This document shows positions 8,278 to 17,424 of a stretch of 64,000 bases of DNA, piece after piece. The stretch spans positions 868,001-932,000 of the forward strand of contig CP115858.1 of NCBI GenBank assembly GCA_027920525.1, read 5' to 3'. A model generated the notes under the pieces. The model saw only the letters and a program-made list of their open reading frames with translations. It was not told the DNA's origin and searched no databases. Positions within the stretch are counted from its first letter, which is position 1; each line of letters begins with the position of its first letter. The DNA comes from Chryseobacterium daecheongense (GTDB taxonomy: Bacteria; Bacteroidota; Bacteroidia; Flavobacteriales; Weeksellaceae). Both the position numbers and the translations under genes were made by a program.

Positions 8278-9273
8278 ATGAAAACAGACATTCTAACAGA
8301 AAAGCACAAATTAGGATTAGGAGGAGTAGCTATAGGAACTGCTTTTGCTGACATTACGGATGAAGAAGCACACCAAGTCCTGCAAAAGGCCTGGGACCTG
8401 GGCATACGGTATTATGATACCTCACCCTGGTACGGATTGACAAAAAGCGAAAGAAGATTTGGACAGTTTTTACAGGGTAAGGATAGAGATGACTTTGTTT
8501 TCTCTACAAAAGTAGGCAGATTATTTAAGGAAGTCCCTAAATCTGAGGTCCCACCCACCATGTGGAAGAATCCATTAAATTATGACTTCCGGCATGATTA
8601 TACAGCAGATGCTATAAAAAGGTCAATCGATGAAAGCCTTGAAAGATCAGGGCTCGACCATATTGATATTGTATACATCCATGACCTTTCTGAAGATCAG
8701 GTCGGTGACCGGTATCCTTACTTTCTGAAACAGGCAAAGGAAGGAGCTTTTAAAGTACTTTCAGAGTTAAGGGAACAAGGAATTATAAAAGCCTGGGGAA
8801 TGGGTGTTAATAAAATAGAGCCTATTTTGGACTGCATTGAAGCTGCTGACCCAGACATCTGCCTTTCTGCTACCCAATATTCTATTTTAGAACATGAAGA
8901 TGCCGTAGACAGATTACTTCCGGCCGTAAAAAAAGCTGGGGTAAAACTGGTTTCCGGAGCCGGTTATAATTCAGGATTTATTGCGGGGAGAAACCGCTAT
9001 AATTATAAAGATGTCATTCCCAAAGGGATGACAGAAAAAAGAGACCGGATTGCAGAAATAGCAAAAAAATACAACACAGACATTGTACATGCAGCCCTGC
9101 AATTTGTTTTGGCGGCTGATGAATTTGCGGCCATTATTCCCGGAGCCAGTCAGCCGGATCAGGTGCATGACAATGTAGAAGGACTGAATGCTGTAATTCC
9201 TCCTGATTTCTGGAATGAGATAAAATCTGAGGGATTGATTTATGAAAAAGCTCAGATCCCAGATTACAGGTAG
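8278..9273 (+). CDS. Aldo/keto reductase, D-threo-aldose 1-dehydrogenase (L-fucose dehydrogenase) type
   Basis: 331 residues from the ATG at 8278. The frame stays open far upstream into the NADH dehydrogenase gene, but that extension is not reductase-like. RYYDTSPWYGLTKSERRFG replaces the common DTADxYG and is typical of the D-threo-aldose 1-dehydrogenase group. The catalytic Asp and Tyr are in that motif, the Lys is in FSTKVGR, and the His is in VYIHDLSEDQ. The probable reaction is NAD(P)-dependent oxidation of aldoses such as L-fucose to the lactone, but there are no sugar-catabolism genes nearby to support a specific substrate. Confidence 0.88.
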   Translation: MKTDILTEKHKLGLGGVAIGTAFADITDEEAHQVLQKAWDLGIRYYDTSPWYGLTKSERRFGQFLQGKDRDDFVFSTKVGRLFKEVPKSEVPPTMWKNPLNYDFRHDYTADAIKRSIDESLERSGLDHIDIVYIHDLSEDQVGDRYPYFLKQAKEGAFKVLSELREQGIIKAWGMGVNKIEPILDCIEAADPDICLSATQYSILEHEDAVDRLLPAVKKAGVKLVSGAGYNSGFIAGRNRYNYKDVIPKGMTEKRDRIAEIAKKYNTDIVHAALQFVLAADEFAAIIPGASQPDQVHDNVEGLNAVIPPDFWNEIKSEGLIYEKAQIPDYR

Positions 9274-9294
9274 AATTTTAATATTATTAAACAG

Positions 9295-9317
9295 AAGCCT
9301 CTCATTGTGAGAGGCTT
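9295..9317. terminator. Bidirectional terminator
   Basis: A perfect 10-bp stem (AAGCCTCTCA, 9295-9304, with TGAGAGGCTT, 9308-9317), a 3-base loop and a following TTAT. It lies between the aldo/keto reductase and the convergent MocR gene. Confidence 0.85.
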
Positions 9318-9329
9318 TTATTTGATGGC

Positions 9330-10796
9330 TTATACTCCGGCTGCTTTTTTCAACAATTCAACCGCTTCTGTCAATTGATTCTCATTCAAAGAAGCAAACC
9401 CAAACCGGCAGGCATTCAACAGGGCGTTTTTTCCGGTACAATAAACAGTCCCGGAAACAACCAAACCATCTTTATGTGCTTTCTTCAATATATCCGACAA
9501 TTTAAATTCAGAATTAAATCTAAGCCATAATGCCATTCCTCCCGTTGGTTTTGTAAAAGTAACAACATCAGTCAATTCTTTACTGATCAATTCTGAAACC
9601 AGATCACATCGTTGGGCATACAAACGGTTGGATCTCTGAATATGACGGGCTAGATCACCATTGTTAATGAGTCCGGCTGCTGCCTCTTCAATAATAGCAT
9701 CACCCCTGATATCAATAAGTTTTCTAAGCTTACGGGCAGCTTCTAAAAAATCGGCTGTAGCCACCATATATCCAAGGCGGAAAGGAGTCCCAAGAACTTT
9801 TGTAAGAGAACCTATATAAATAACTCTTCCATTATGATCCCCACTGGCCAGAGGAAGATAAGGGTCATATTTAAACTGAAAATCATAATCGTAATCGTCT
9901 TCAATAACTGCAATATCATATGATTTAATCAATTTCAGCATATGTTGTCTTCTTTCTACACTCATCGTCACTGTAGTAGGATGATGATGATGAGGGATAA
10001 TGTAGATCATTTTAATATCATTTTTCTGCAGAACCTCCTCAACCGATCGTGTGCACATTCCTTCATTATCTACGGGTACGCGGATAAGCTCGGCCCCTAA
10101 TTTTTCAAAAACAAGATTTGCGATAAAGTAGCTAGGGTCGCTTACAATTACTTTATCACCTGGCTTTATAATAAGCGAAGCAGCAATATAAATTGCCATT
10201 TGCGCACCACGTGTGGTAAAAATATTTTCTATCTCCATATCCAATCCTCGGGTATGCTTCAGGAAAGTAGATAATGCAATAGAAAGATTGGAGTTTTCTG
10301 ATATCCTATGCCTCAAAACAGCTTTATATGTAATTTCATCCAATGCCTTTTTAAACTGTTTGGTTATGGTTGTAACCGGTAAAAGTGAAATATCCGGTAA
10401 ACCATCATCGATAATTATCCTGCTGTTTTCAACAGAGAGAACAGGATTTAAGATCATTTCGAAACGTTCAAAGTTGATTGCTCCTTTATGCGCAAAGGCA
10501 CTTATTTTATTTTTTTTATAAGATCTGGGTTTAATCCGGGGCAAATCATAAGATATCCTATATCCTTTCCTCGGCAGATTATCCACCCAATCTTCTGATA
10601 CCAGAACATCATAAGCTGCAGTAATTGTCTTTCGATGAAGCTGAAGATCAAATGCAAGACCTCTGGTACTTGGCAACAGGGTTCCGGGAAGGAGCTTTCC
10701 TTCCTGAATTAATGAAATAAGCTGGGCTGCAATCTGTCGATACAGAGGTTCAGTTGTATCCGCATTAATGAGAATCAGATTCTTATAAGGAAGCAT
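9330..10796 (-). CDS. MocR/PdxR-type transcriptional regulator (GntR winged helix + aminotransferase fold)
   Basis: 488 residues from the ATG at 10796. An upstream in-frame extension overlaps the promoter and operators and is rejected. The N-terminal winged helix (EPLYRQIAAQLISLIQEG…LPSTRGLA) is followed by a linker and a fold-type I aminotransferase domain. The PLP lysine is in YIGSLTKVLGTPFRLGY (Lys333) and the PLP-contact Asp is in VIEDDYDYDF. MocR proteins sense PLP or amino-acid ligands and bind direct repeats. It diverges from the AhpD/GNAT genes and probably regulates them and itself through the repeats at 10795-10856. Confidence 0.93.
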   Translation of the reverse strand: MLPYKNLILINADTTEPLYRQIAAQLISLIQEGKLLPGTLLPSTRGLAFDLQLHRKTITAAYDVLVSEDWVDNLPRKGYRISYDLPRIKPRSYKKNKISAFAHKGAINFERFEMILNPVLSVENSRIIIDDGLPDISLLPVTTITKQFKKALDEITYKAVLRHRISENSNLSIALSTFLKHTRGLDMEIENIFTTRGAQMAIYIAASLIIKPGDKVIVSDPSYFIANLVFEKLGAELIRVPVDNEGMCTRSVEEVLQKNDIKMIYIIPHHHHPTTVTMSVERRQHMLKLIKSYDIAVIEDDYDYDFQFKYDPYLPLASGDHNGRVIYIGSLTKVLGTPFRLGYMVATADFLEAARKLRKLIDIRGDAIIEEAAAGLINNGDLARHIQRSNRLYAQRCDLVSELISKELTDVVTFTKPTGGMALWLRFNSEFKLSDILKKAHKDGLVVSGTVYCTGKNALLNACRFGFASLNENQLTEAVELLKKAAGV

Positions 10797-10856
10797 AATC
10801 TGGAATTTACTACTACAAATATAAATAATCTGGACTACCAAATTAAATAAATCTGG
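10795..10856. promoter_or_regulatory. Three direct repeats ATAATCTGG/AAATCTGG, probable MocR operators
   Basis: ATAATCTGG occurs at 10795-10803 and 10825-10833, and a variant AAATCTGG at 10849-10856, all in the same orientation. The first overlaps the MocR start codon. The second abuts a minus-strand -7 box TATATTTG (10823-10816). The third lies just upstream of where the -33 region of the plus-strand promoter (box at 10883) should be. MocR regulators such as GabR bind direct repeats, so this arrangement fits autorepression plus activation of the divergent gene. Confidence 0.7.
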
Positions 10857-10882
10857 CCCCGATTACCACCTTTCCTGCGGTC

Positions 10883-10890
10883 TAATTTTG
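10883..10890 (+). promoter_or_regulatory. -7 box of the AhpD/GNAT operon
   Basis: TAATTTTG matches TAnnTTTG and leaves a leader of about 50-55 bases to the ATG at 10951. There is no TTG at the -33 spacing, which fits a promoter that needs an activator bound at the third MocR repeat upstream. Confidence 0.5.
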
Positions 10891-10950
10891 TATCATTAAA
10901 ACAAATAAAACAATTGAAGTTAAACTACTTGTATTAATTAAAATTTAGTT

Positions 10951-11403
10951 ATGAAAAAGAGACTCGCATTACAGAAATACCTGCCACAGGCTTATCAATT
11001 GATGAAAGAAATGGACGACCTTATTAAAAAAGGCATAGACCCTCTTCATTTTGAATTAATCAAGATCCGCGGTTCACAATTAAACGGTTGTGCATATTGC
11101 CTTAATAAACATATTACTGATGCTGTTCAATATGGAGAAAATCCACAGCGGATTTACGTATTGAGTGCCTGGCATGAGGCTAAAAACTGGTTTACTACTG
11201 AAGAACAAATTATTTTACAGCTTACTGAAGAGATTACATTAATAGGCTCTCATGGAATAAGCGATAGCGTATATGACAAAGCTGTAGAAACTTTCGGAGA
11301 AGAAAAAACAGCTCATTTGATATTAGCCGCTATCAGCATCAATAGCTGGAACCGTATTGGTGTTGGTCTTCAGATGCACCCCGTACAATACAAAAATCAA
11401 TAA
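10951..11403 (+). CDS. Carboxymuconolactone decarboxylase/AhpD-like protein
   Basis: 150 residues. The AhpD-type redox motif is present: Cys47-x-x-Cys50 and His54 in NGCAYCLNKH. The rest matches the all-helical alkylhydroperoxidase/CMD fold (HEAKNWFTTEEQIILQLTE). Such proteins reduce peroxides or other oxidants by thiol chemistry. It is the first gene of a unit that runs into two acetyltransferases (stop and next start are 3 bases apart) and is divergent from a MocR regulator, so the set probably responds to the MocR ligand. The substrate is unknown. Confidence 0.9.
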   Translation: MKKRLALQKYLPQAYQLMKEMDDLIKKGIDPLHFELIKIRGSQLNGCAYCLNKHITDAVQYGENPQRIYVLSAWHEAKNWFTTEEQIILQLTEEITLIGSHGISDSVYDKAVETFGEEKTAHLILAAISINSWNRIGVGLQMHPVQYKNQ

Positions 11404-11406
11404 ATA

Positions 11407-11838
11407 ATGGAAGTAAAAGAAGCAAAAACAAGAGCAGACATAGAATTTTGCAAAGAAGTAATTCTTCAGTTCCGTACGAATCTGAAGGAAGATAATTATG
11501 TTGATCAGATTATAGAAATGATGAATGAGGAAGGTTTTAAACTACATTATATCCCCAACGATACCAATACAAAAGCTGTAGCATTTATTGGCTACCGCCC
11601 GCTACAAATGCTGAGGACCGGTAAGATTATTTATATAGATGATCTGTTCACTTCTTCTGAATGTCGTAGTAAAGGATTTGCAGGTTTGTTATTGGATCAC
11701 GTAACCAAAGAAGCGGAAACAACAGGAATACAGTCTGTTCATCTGGATAGTGGTTATATGCTCCATGACGCACACCGTTTATATCTTAATAAAGGCTATG
11801 TCCTTGCCTGTAATCATTTTGCAAAAAAGATTTCTTAA
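11407..11838 (+). CDS. GNAT family N-acetyltransferase
   Basis: 143 residues with the GNAT fold. The acetyl-CoA-binding motif A is IYIDDLFTSSECRSKGFAGLLLDHV (quoted by its ends IYIDDLF and GFAGLLLDHV; R/Q-x-x-G-x-G/A is represented by RSKGFAG). The C-terminal strand motif HLDSGYMLHDAHRLYLNKGY is typical of small GNATs in MocR-linked loci. It starts 3 bases after the AhpD-like gene and is certainly co-transcribed. The acetyl acceptor is unknown; polyamines, amino acids or antibiotics are all possible. Confidence 0.88.
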   Translation: MEVKEAKTRADIEFCKEVILQFRTNLKEDNYVDQIIEMMNEEGFKLHYIPNDTNTKAVAFIGYRPLQMLRTGKIIYIDDLFTSSECRSKGFAGLLLDHVTKEAETTGIQSVHLDSGYMLHDAHRLYLNKGYVLACNHFAKKIS

Positions 11839-11912
11839 CTGATGTAAAAAATCAATCTGACAAACGGAAATCTATCACTCAATCTAACTATCTAAAAATC
11901 AATAAAATAAAA

Positions 11913-12320
11913 ATGATCAGTTATCAAATAGAAGAAAAAATAAGCACTGAAGAGTTTACCGATATTCTCCTCACTTCAACCCTTGGCGAAAGAAGACCTG
12001 TAAATAACTCCAGAAGAATCAATGGAATGCTGGAACATGCAAACCTCATTGTAACAGCGCGTGATCAGGGAAAGCTGGTAGGAATTGCCAGATCATTAAC
12101 AGATTTCGTTTACTGCACTTATCTATCAGATCTTGCCGTGGATAAAGCATACCAGAAAACAGGCATCGGAAAAGAACTTATCCGTTTAACTAAAAAAGAA
12201 ACTCCCGAAGCAAAACTTATCTTGCTGGCAGCTCCAAAAGCGATACATTATTATCCTAAGATTGGAATGGTACAGTGGGAACAATGCTACATTCTGGATG
12301 ATATTGATGCTCTTAAATAA
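11913..12320 (+). CDS. GNAT family N-acetyltransferase
   Basis: 135 residues, a second small GNAT with YLSDLAVDKAYQKTGIGKELI as its acetyl-CoA pyrophosphate loop (Q-K-T-G-I-G). The downstream LILLAAPKAIHYYPKIGM is the usual motif B. It lies 74 bases after the previous GNAT and in the same direction, so it is probably in the same transcript. There is no clear terminator after it; only a weak ATCAC/GTGAT hairpin is seen near 12335-12352. The substrate is unknown. Confidence 0.87.
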   Translation: MISYQIEEKISTEEFTDILLTSTLGERRPVNNSRRINGMLEHANLIVTARDQGKLVGIARSLTDFVYCTYLSDLAVDKAYQKTGIGKELIRLTKKETPEAKLILLAAPKAIHYYPKIGMVQWEQCYILDDIDALK

Positions 12321-12547
12321 TAAGTTGAATTCATCACCTCTTTTGTGATTAACTAAATAAACAAACATATTATTTTATCATTATAGATAAGGCAATATTT
12401 TCGTTTTAACAATTCCCCATCTATCTTTTGGGTTAAGTAGAAGTAGACTAAAGAAAAAAAAGGTTCTTTAATGTTAATATATCCTAATGTTCTTTTCATA
12501 TTTCTTTTTTTGAGGTAACTTAGTATATATAATAAAAAACACCTGAA

Positions 12548-15319
12548 ATGAACACCCCAAACGCAAAATCTGTACAACAAATCACTATTGATGGAAAATC
12601 TTATACTTATAGCTCTTTAAGAAACCTGCCGGGAGGTGTGGATCATCTTCCGTTCAGTATCCGTATTCTTCTAGAAAATGTTTTAAGGAATTATGACGGT
12701 TTTGGTATTACAGACGAACATATCAATACCTTACTGCAATGGACACCTGCTCCTAATGATAAGGATATCCCTTTTAAACCCGCTAGGATCCTGATGCAGG
12801 ATTTCACGGGAGTACCGGCAGTAGTAGATATGGCTTCTTTAAGGGCAGAATTTGTGAGGCAGGGAAAAAACGGACAAAAGATCAACCCAGCTATTCCGGT
12901 AGATTTGGTTATCGACCATTCCGTTCAGGTAGACTATTTCGGAACCGATTATTCTTATGACCGGAATGTAGAACTGGAGTTTGAAAGGAATAAGGAACGG
13001 TATGAAGTCCTGAAATGGGCACAACACGGGTTGAATAATTTTACCGTAGTTCCTCCCGGAATGGGAATATGTCATCAGGTTAACCTGGAATATTTAGCAA
13101 AAGGGGTGATCAGCAGAGACGGATGGCTCTTTCCTGATACATTGGTAGGAACAGACTCACATACGCCAATGGTAAACGGAATCGGGGTTATCGCCTGGGG
13201 TGTTGGTGGGATAGAAGCGGAAGCAGCTATGCTGGGACAGCCTATTTTCTTTACCTGTCCTGAGGTAGTAGGTTTAAAACTGACAGGAAGAATTCCTGAT
13301 CATTGTACTGCTACCGATATGGTTCTTTCAATCACAAAGATCCTTAGAAACCAGGGAGTAGTTGGGAAATTTGTGGAAGTCTTTGGTGAAGGGCTGGATC
13401 ATTTAACGGTTACCGACCGCGCTACCATTTCTAATATGTCTCCGGAATTCGGATGTACGGTTACTTATTTCCCTATCGACTCACGTACTTTGGAATATAT
13501 GCATGCTACCAACCGTTCTCCGGAACAGATCAAAATTGTTGAGGAATACTGCAAAGAAAATCTTTTATGGAGAACCGGAACAGAAGAAATTAAATATTCA
13601 TCCGTCGCAGAACTTGATCTGTCGACCCTTGAACCAACGGTATCCGGGCCTAAACGTCCTCAGGATAAAATTTTAGTTAAAGATCTTAGCCAGAGATTTT
13701 CTGAAGTTTTAAAAGACGAGCATCATCGTAATTACGAACCAATTTCCAAAAGAACAGAATATGCCTGGTTAGCGGACGGAGGTTCGGGAACGGAATTTAC
13801 GTTTGGAAAAGTTCCTATTGAAGGAGAACTTCATTCGGAAGTTATTCAGGACTCTTTACGAACTGTAAGGATCAAACAAAATAATTCTGAATTTGTCTTA
13901 AGTGACGGAAGCATTGTTATTGCAGCGATTACCAGTTGCACCAACACATCAAACCCTGCTGTTATGGTAGGAGCAGGACTTTTAGCCCGAAATGCTATAG
14001 AAAAAGGACTTCGAACAAAATCATGGGTTAAGACATCTCTGGCACCAGGTTCCAAAGTCGTTACAAAATACCTTGAAAGATCCGGACTTAATACAGATCT
14101 GGAGGCACTTCGCTTTCATACAGTCGGCTATGGCTGTACCTCATGTATCGGAAATTCAGGACCACTTCCACCTGCTATTGCAACAGCAGTTGATAACGGC
14201 GAGCTGGTAGTAGCTTCGGTACTTTCCGGAAACAGGAATTTTGAGGCAAGAGTGCATCCGCAGGTTAAGATGAATTTTCTCATGTCACCAATGTTGGTTG
14301 TTGCCTATGCTTTGGTTGGACATGTTGATATCAATTTAATTACAGACCCTCTGGACTATGATCCGAATGGACAACCTGTCTATTTAAAAGACATCTGGCC
14401 TTCACGCGAAGAGATCCAAAGAACGATCAATGAGTGTATGAAACAGGAAGATTTTGAAGACGTTTATAATGTAATCTTTGATGGTTCAGAAGACTGGCAG
14501 GATCTTGAAGTTAACCTGGATCAGAATTTCGAATGGAACAAAAGCTCAACCTATATCAAAGAAGCTCCTTTTTTTGAAAATATCAAGGCTCAGCCGGATC
14601 CTGTAACCGATATAAAAAATGCAAAAGTGCTGCTGTATCTCGGAGACTCTGTAACCACCGATCACATTTCACCGGCGGGATCTTTTAAAGAAGACTCTGC
14701 GGCAGGAAGTTATCTGAAAGCCAATAATGTAAACAAAGAAGATTTTAATTCTTATGGTTCCAGAAGAGGAAATCATGAAGTGATGATGCGCGGAACTTTT
14801 GCCAACGTAAGGATAAAAAATAAAATAGCTGACAGAGAGGGTGGATACAGTCGTTATTTACCTACAGGAGAAGTTAAAACGGTTTTTGATACGGCGATGC
14901 AATACCAAAAAGACCATACACCACTGATTATTTTAGCGGGTAAAGAATATGGATCAGGATCCTCCCGTGACTGGGCTGCAAAAGGAACTTTCCTGTTAGG
15001 TGTAAAAGCGGTGATCGCTGAAAGCTTTGAACGTATCCATAGAAGCAATCTGGTTGGAATGGGTGTGGCACCATTGGTTTTCAATGATGGAGAAAATGCA
15101 GCCTCTTTAGGATTGGACGGAACGGAAACGTATACCATCACCGGTTTAGAGGAAAATCTGGTTCCGCATAAAATGCTTAATGTAAAAGCTGTACATCCTT
15201 CAGGAAAAGAAACAGTATTCACCGTTAAGGCAAGATTAGATTCGGCAATAGAAATTGAATATTATAAAAACCAGGGAATATTACAGTACGTTTTACGGGA
15301 TTATTTAAAAAATAATTAA
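12548..15319 (+). CDS. acnA: Aconitate hydratase, AcnA/IRP1 type
   Basis: 923 residues, the full length of AcnA. It isomerises citrate to isocitrate in the TCA cycle using a [4Fe-4S] cluster. The three cluster cysteines are Cys464 (ITSCTNTSNP), Cys530 and Cys533 (GCTSCIGN), with the same 66/3 spacing as E. coli AcnA. The N-terminal LLENVLRN and VVDMASLR blocks and the swivel-domain motifs (YGSGSSRDWAAKG) are intact. A Nudix gene begins 27 bases downstream and may be co-transcribed. No clear TAnnTTTG box is visible upstream. Confidence 0.96.
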   Translation: MNTPNAKSVQQITIDGKSYTYSSLRNLPGGVDHLPFSIRILLENVLRNYDGFGITDEHINTLLQWTPAPNDKDIPFKPARILMQDFTGVPAVVDMASLRAEFVRQGKNGQKINPAIPVDLVIDHSVQVDYFGTDYSYDRNVELEFERNKERYEVLKWAQHGLNNFTVVPPGMGICHQVNLEYLAKGVISRDGWLFPDTLVGTDSHTPMVNGIGVIAWGVGGIEAEAAMLGQPIFFTCPEVVGLKLTGRIPDHCTATDMVLSITKILRNQGVVGKFVEVFGEGLDHLTVTDRATISNMSPEFGCTVTYFPIDSRTLEYMHATNRSPEQIKIVEEYCKENLLWRTGTEEIKYSSVAELDLSTLEPTVSGPKRPQDKILVKDLSQRFSEVLKDEHHRNYEPISKRTEYAWLADGGSGTEFTFGKVPIEGELHSEVIQDSLRTVRIKQNNSEFVLSDGSIVIAAITSCTNTSNPAVMVGAGLLARNAIEKGLRTKSWVKTSLAPGSKVVTKYLERSGLNTDLEALRFHTVGYGCTSCIGNSGPLPPAIATAVDNGELVVASVLSGNRNFEARVHPQVKMNFLMSPMLVVAYALVGHVDINLITDPLDYDPNGQPVYLKDIWPSREEIQRTINECMKQEDFEDVYNVIFDGSEDWQDLEVNLDQNFEWNKSSTYIKEAPFFENIKAQPDPVTDIKNAKVLLYLGDSVTTDHISPAGSFKEDSAAGSYLKANNVNKEDFNSYGSRRGNHEVMMRGTFANVRIKNKIADREGGYSRYLPTGEVKTVFDTAMQYQKDHTPLIILAGKEYGSGSSRDWAAKGTFLLGVKAVIAESFERIHRSNLVGMGVAPLVFNDGENAASLGLDGTETYTITGLEENLVPHKMLNVKAVHPSGKETVFTVKARLDSAIEIEYYKNQGILQYVLRDYLKNN

Positions 15320-15346
15320 TCTCCGGAATCCGGACTATACGATGGA

Positions 15347-15805
15347 ATGAAAACAAGTGCAGGCATCTTATTATTTAAAAAAGAAAATAACCATCTGTTT
15401 TATTTTCTGGTTCATCCGGGAGGCCCCTTCTGGAAGAATAAAGATAAAGGTGCCTGGTCCATTCCCAAAGGAGAAATAGAACAGGGGGAAGATCCCCTGG
15501 AACGGGCCCGCATAGAATTTAAAGAGGAAACCGGACAATCTATAGAAGGAGAATTCATAGGACTGACTCCCATCCGGCAGAAAGGAGGTAAAACAGTGCA
15601 TGCCTGGGCAATAGAAACAGATATTGAAACGACACAGCTTTTCAGCAATTCTTTACAAATAGAATGGCCGCCAAGATCAGGAAAACGTATGGAAATACCG
15701 GAGGTAGACCAATGGGAATGGTTCGATTCAGAAGAAGCAAAAATACGTATTAATCCAGCGCAGGTGTTGTTCCTTTCAGAACTGGAGGAACTGTTGCAAA
15801 AGTAA
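15347..15805 (+). CDS. Nudix hydrolase
   Basis: 152 residues. The Nudix box runs from Gly42 to Gln64 (GEIEQGEDPLERAR then IEFKEETGQ) and keeps the metal-binding Glu pair (Glu60, Glu61). It has Ile56 where the consensus has Arg, with Arg55 one position before. The WSIPKGE lead-in is typical of the COG4119 group of putative NTP pyrophosphohydrolases. The likely reaction is hydrolysis of a nucleoside diphosphate derivative, and the substrate is unknown. It follows acnA by 27 bases and ends 2 bases from the convergent AlkB-like gene. Confidence 0.9.
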   Translation: MKTSAGILLFKKENNHLFYFLVHPGGPFWKNKDKGAWSIPKGEIEQGEDPLERARIEFKEETGQSIEGEFIGLTPIRQKGGKTVHAWAIETDIETTQLFSNSLQIEWPPRSGKRMEIPEVDQWEWFDSEEAKIRINPAQVLFLSELEELLQK

Positions 15806-15807
15806 GA

Positions 15808-16419
15808 TTACAATTCTTTAATCAATCGAAAAGTAAGGTTGATCCGGGGTTGCATAGGCTTGGTTGATTTCGCAATTCTATGTTCCCAGTTAACCTGCAA
15901 ATTACCTTTCATGATCAACAGCGATCCATGCGAAAGAGGGAGGCTGTATTTTAAATGATGATCATCCACTTTACGGAAATCAAAATTTCTGACCTGTCCA
16001 AGACTCAGAGAAGCGATTACAGGCCGGTTCCCCAACTCACTGTCTCTGTCCCTGTGCCACGCAACGGAATCATTGCCATTTCTGTACAGGTTCAGTAATA
16101 CCGAATTGAATGTATATCCGGTTGTCTGTTCCAAACGCTGTTTCAATGCCAGTAATTCAGGGGACCATGGATTAACCACAACACGGGTACCACTTAGCTG
16201 ATAAGATTTGCCTTCGTCTCCATACCAAGCGGTCAGGCGTGGCGTCAAAACTTCTTTGTCATACATTTTCTGAGTCGTCTGGATCCATGGGGTAGTTTCC
16301 ATTAAAAACTCCTGAAGCTCTTTTGCTTCCTGTTGTGATAGGAAATGATCCGTATATTCCAATAACTCTTTAGGAAACTGGTAATATTCTTCTGCATCAA
16401 ATAAGCTAAGCTGGTCCAT
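15808..16419 (-). CDS. alkB: AlkB-like Fe(II)/2-oxoglutarate dioxygenase with clamp-binding motif
   Basis: 203 residues. It is predicted to remove alkyl groups from damaged bases by oxidative demethylation. The iron ligands are His122 and Asp124 (WHRDRD) and His180 (NWEHRI); the 2-oxoglutarate-binding arginines are Arg192 and Arg198 (PRINLTFR). The N-terminus MDQLSLFDAEE holds QLSLF at residues 3-7, an exact match to the consensus sliding-clamp-binding pentapeptide QL[SD]LF. This suggests recruitment to replication or repair sites by the beta clamp. It resembles ALKBH2-type repair dioxygenases more than RNA-modifying members, which is a sequence-level impression. Confidence 0.92.
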   Translation of the reverse strand: MDQLSLFDAEEYYQFPKELLEYTDHFLSQQEAKELQEFLMETTPWIQTTQKMYDKEVLTPRLTAWYGDEGKSYQLSGTRVVVNPWSPELLALKQRLEQTTGYTFNSVLLNLYRNGNDSVAWHRDRDSELGNRPVIASLSLGQVRNFDFRKVDDHHLKYSLPLSHGSLLIMKGNLQVNWEHRIAKSTKPMQPRINLTFRLIKEL

Positions 16420-16433
16420 TGTAAGAAATTAAA

Positions 16434-16475
16434 AAAATATCCTTCACCGGTAAATAATCCGGTAAAGGATATTTT
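16434..16475 (-). terminator. Long hairpin terminator
   Basis: The outer 11-bp stem AAAATATCCTT/AAGGATATTTT (16434-16444 with 16465-16475) encloses a 5-bp ACCGG/CCGGT stem after one mismatch. It lies between the small membrane protein gene (upstream on the minus strand) and the AlkB-like gene and insulates the two. Confidence 0.8.
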
Positions 16476-16488
16476 AATATTTTAAATT

Positions 16489-16722
<234 letters not shown>

Positions 16723-16762
16723 TTATCCTGAATTCAGAACCTCAATACGTTTCTTTCGTTGG

Positions 16763-16987
16763 TTACTCCTCTTTTCTAAAACTTACAACCTGATATTCAC
16801 CATCCGAACAAAACTTTTTACAACTTTCATCATCAAATTTATCAGGAGCTTTCAGAAAAGCCTCAATGTGTTTTTGACTTTCTTCCGTATTAGCTGGGGT
16901 AATAATGATATGATAATCCTTCAATACCGTCTCATCAGCTTTTTTTAAAGATTCTTTTTTATGCTGAACTGCTTCGTTGTACTCCAT
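16763..16987 (-). CDS. Small hypothetical protein
   Basis: 74 residues, soluble and mostly helical (MEYNEAVQHKKESLKKADETV), ending FRKEE. It has two Cys close together (ESCKKFCSDGEYQ). I recognise no family. It follows 17000-17227 on the same strand with a 12-base gap, so the two are co-transcribed. Coding is supported by its length relative to the compact spacing and by its composition, which matches the neighbours. Confidence 0.65.
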   Translation of the reverse strand: MEYNEAVQHKKESLKKADETVLKDYHIIITPANTEESQKHIEAFLKAPDKFDDESCKKFCSDGEYQVVSFRKEE

Positions 16988-16999
16988 ATTGCTTTTTTA

Positions 17000-17227
17000 T
17001 TACTTTTCAAAGATAAGTCTGCCCTCAAACGGCTCACTCCAACTGATAAAAATACGGTCGTTCAGTCTTCTTATCATAGCCTGTATAACCTCGTAACTTC
17101 CATCTTCATTTCTTTTCTCTACAGTAAGATTCGAGCCTTCCCCAATTTCTGTTTTTTTGTATTCAACCTGATATCGTCCGTCATCAGTTGGTACAAAATC
17201 TTCTTTATGTAAATTTCGATGTGCCAT
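17000..17227 (-). CDS. Small hypothetical protein
   Basis: 75 residues with alternating polar strand-like segments (GRYQVEYKKTEIGEGSNLTVEK, cited in part; RIFISWSEPFEGRLIFEK), suggesting a small beta-rich soluble protein. No signal peptide and no recognised family. It is the first gene of a two-gene unit with 16763-16987. The 197 bases upstream to the S24 regulator contain no other gene. Confidence 0.65.
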   Translation of the reverse strand: MAHRNLHKEDFVPTDDGRYQVEYKKTEIGEGSNLTVEKRNEDGSYEVIQAMIRRLNDRIFISWSEPFEGRLIFEK

Positions 17228-17424
17228 GATATAAAGTATAAGAATTCGGTTTATATAAAGAATAAATTATGCCATTTTTTACAAATATGTTATTTTTTTT
17301 CACTTTTAACATACAACACAGCAATCAATCCCATTATCAATAGCATATCTGCAGGATTTCATATATTTTGATAATCAATCATTTATAAGGTAATTCAACT
17401 TAAAATGGATTTCTTTTATCATCA

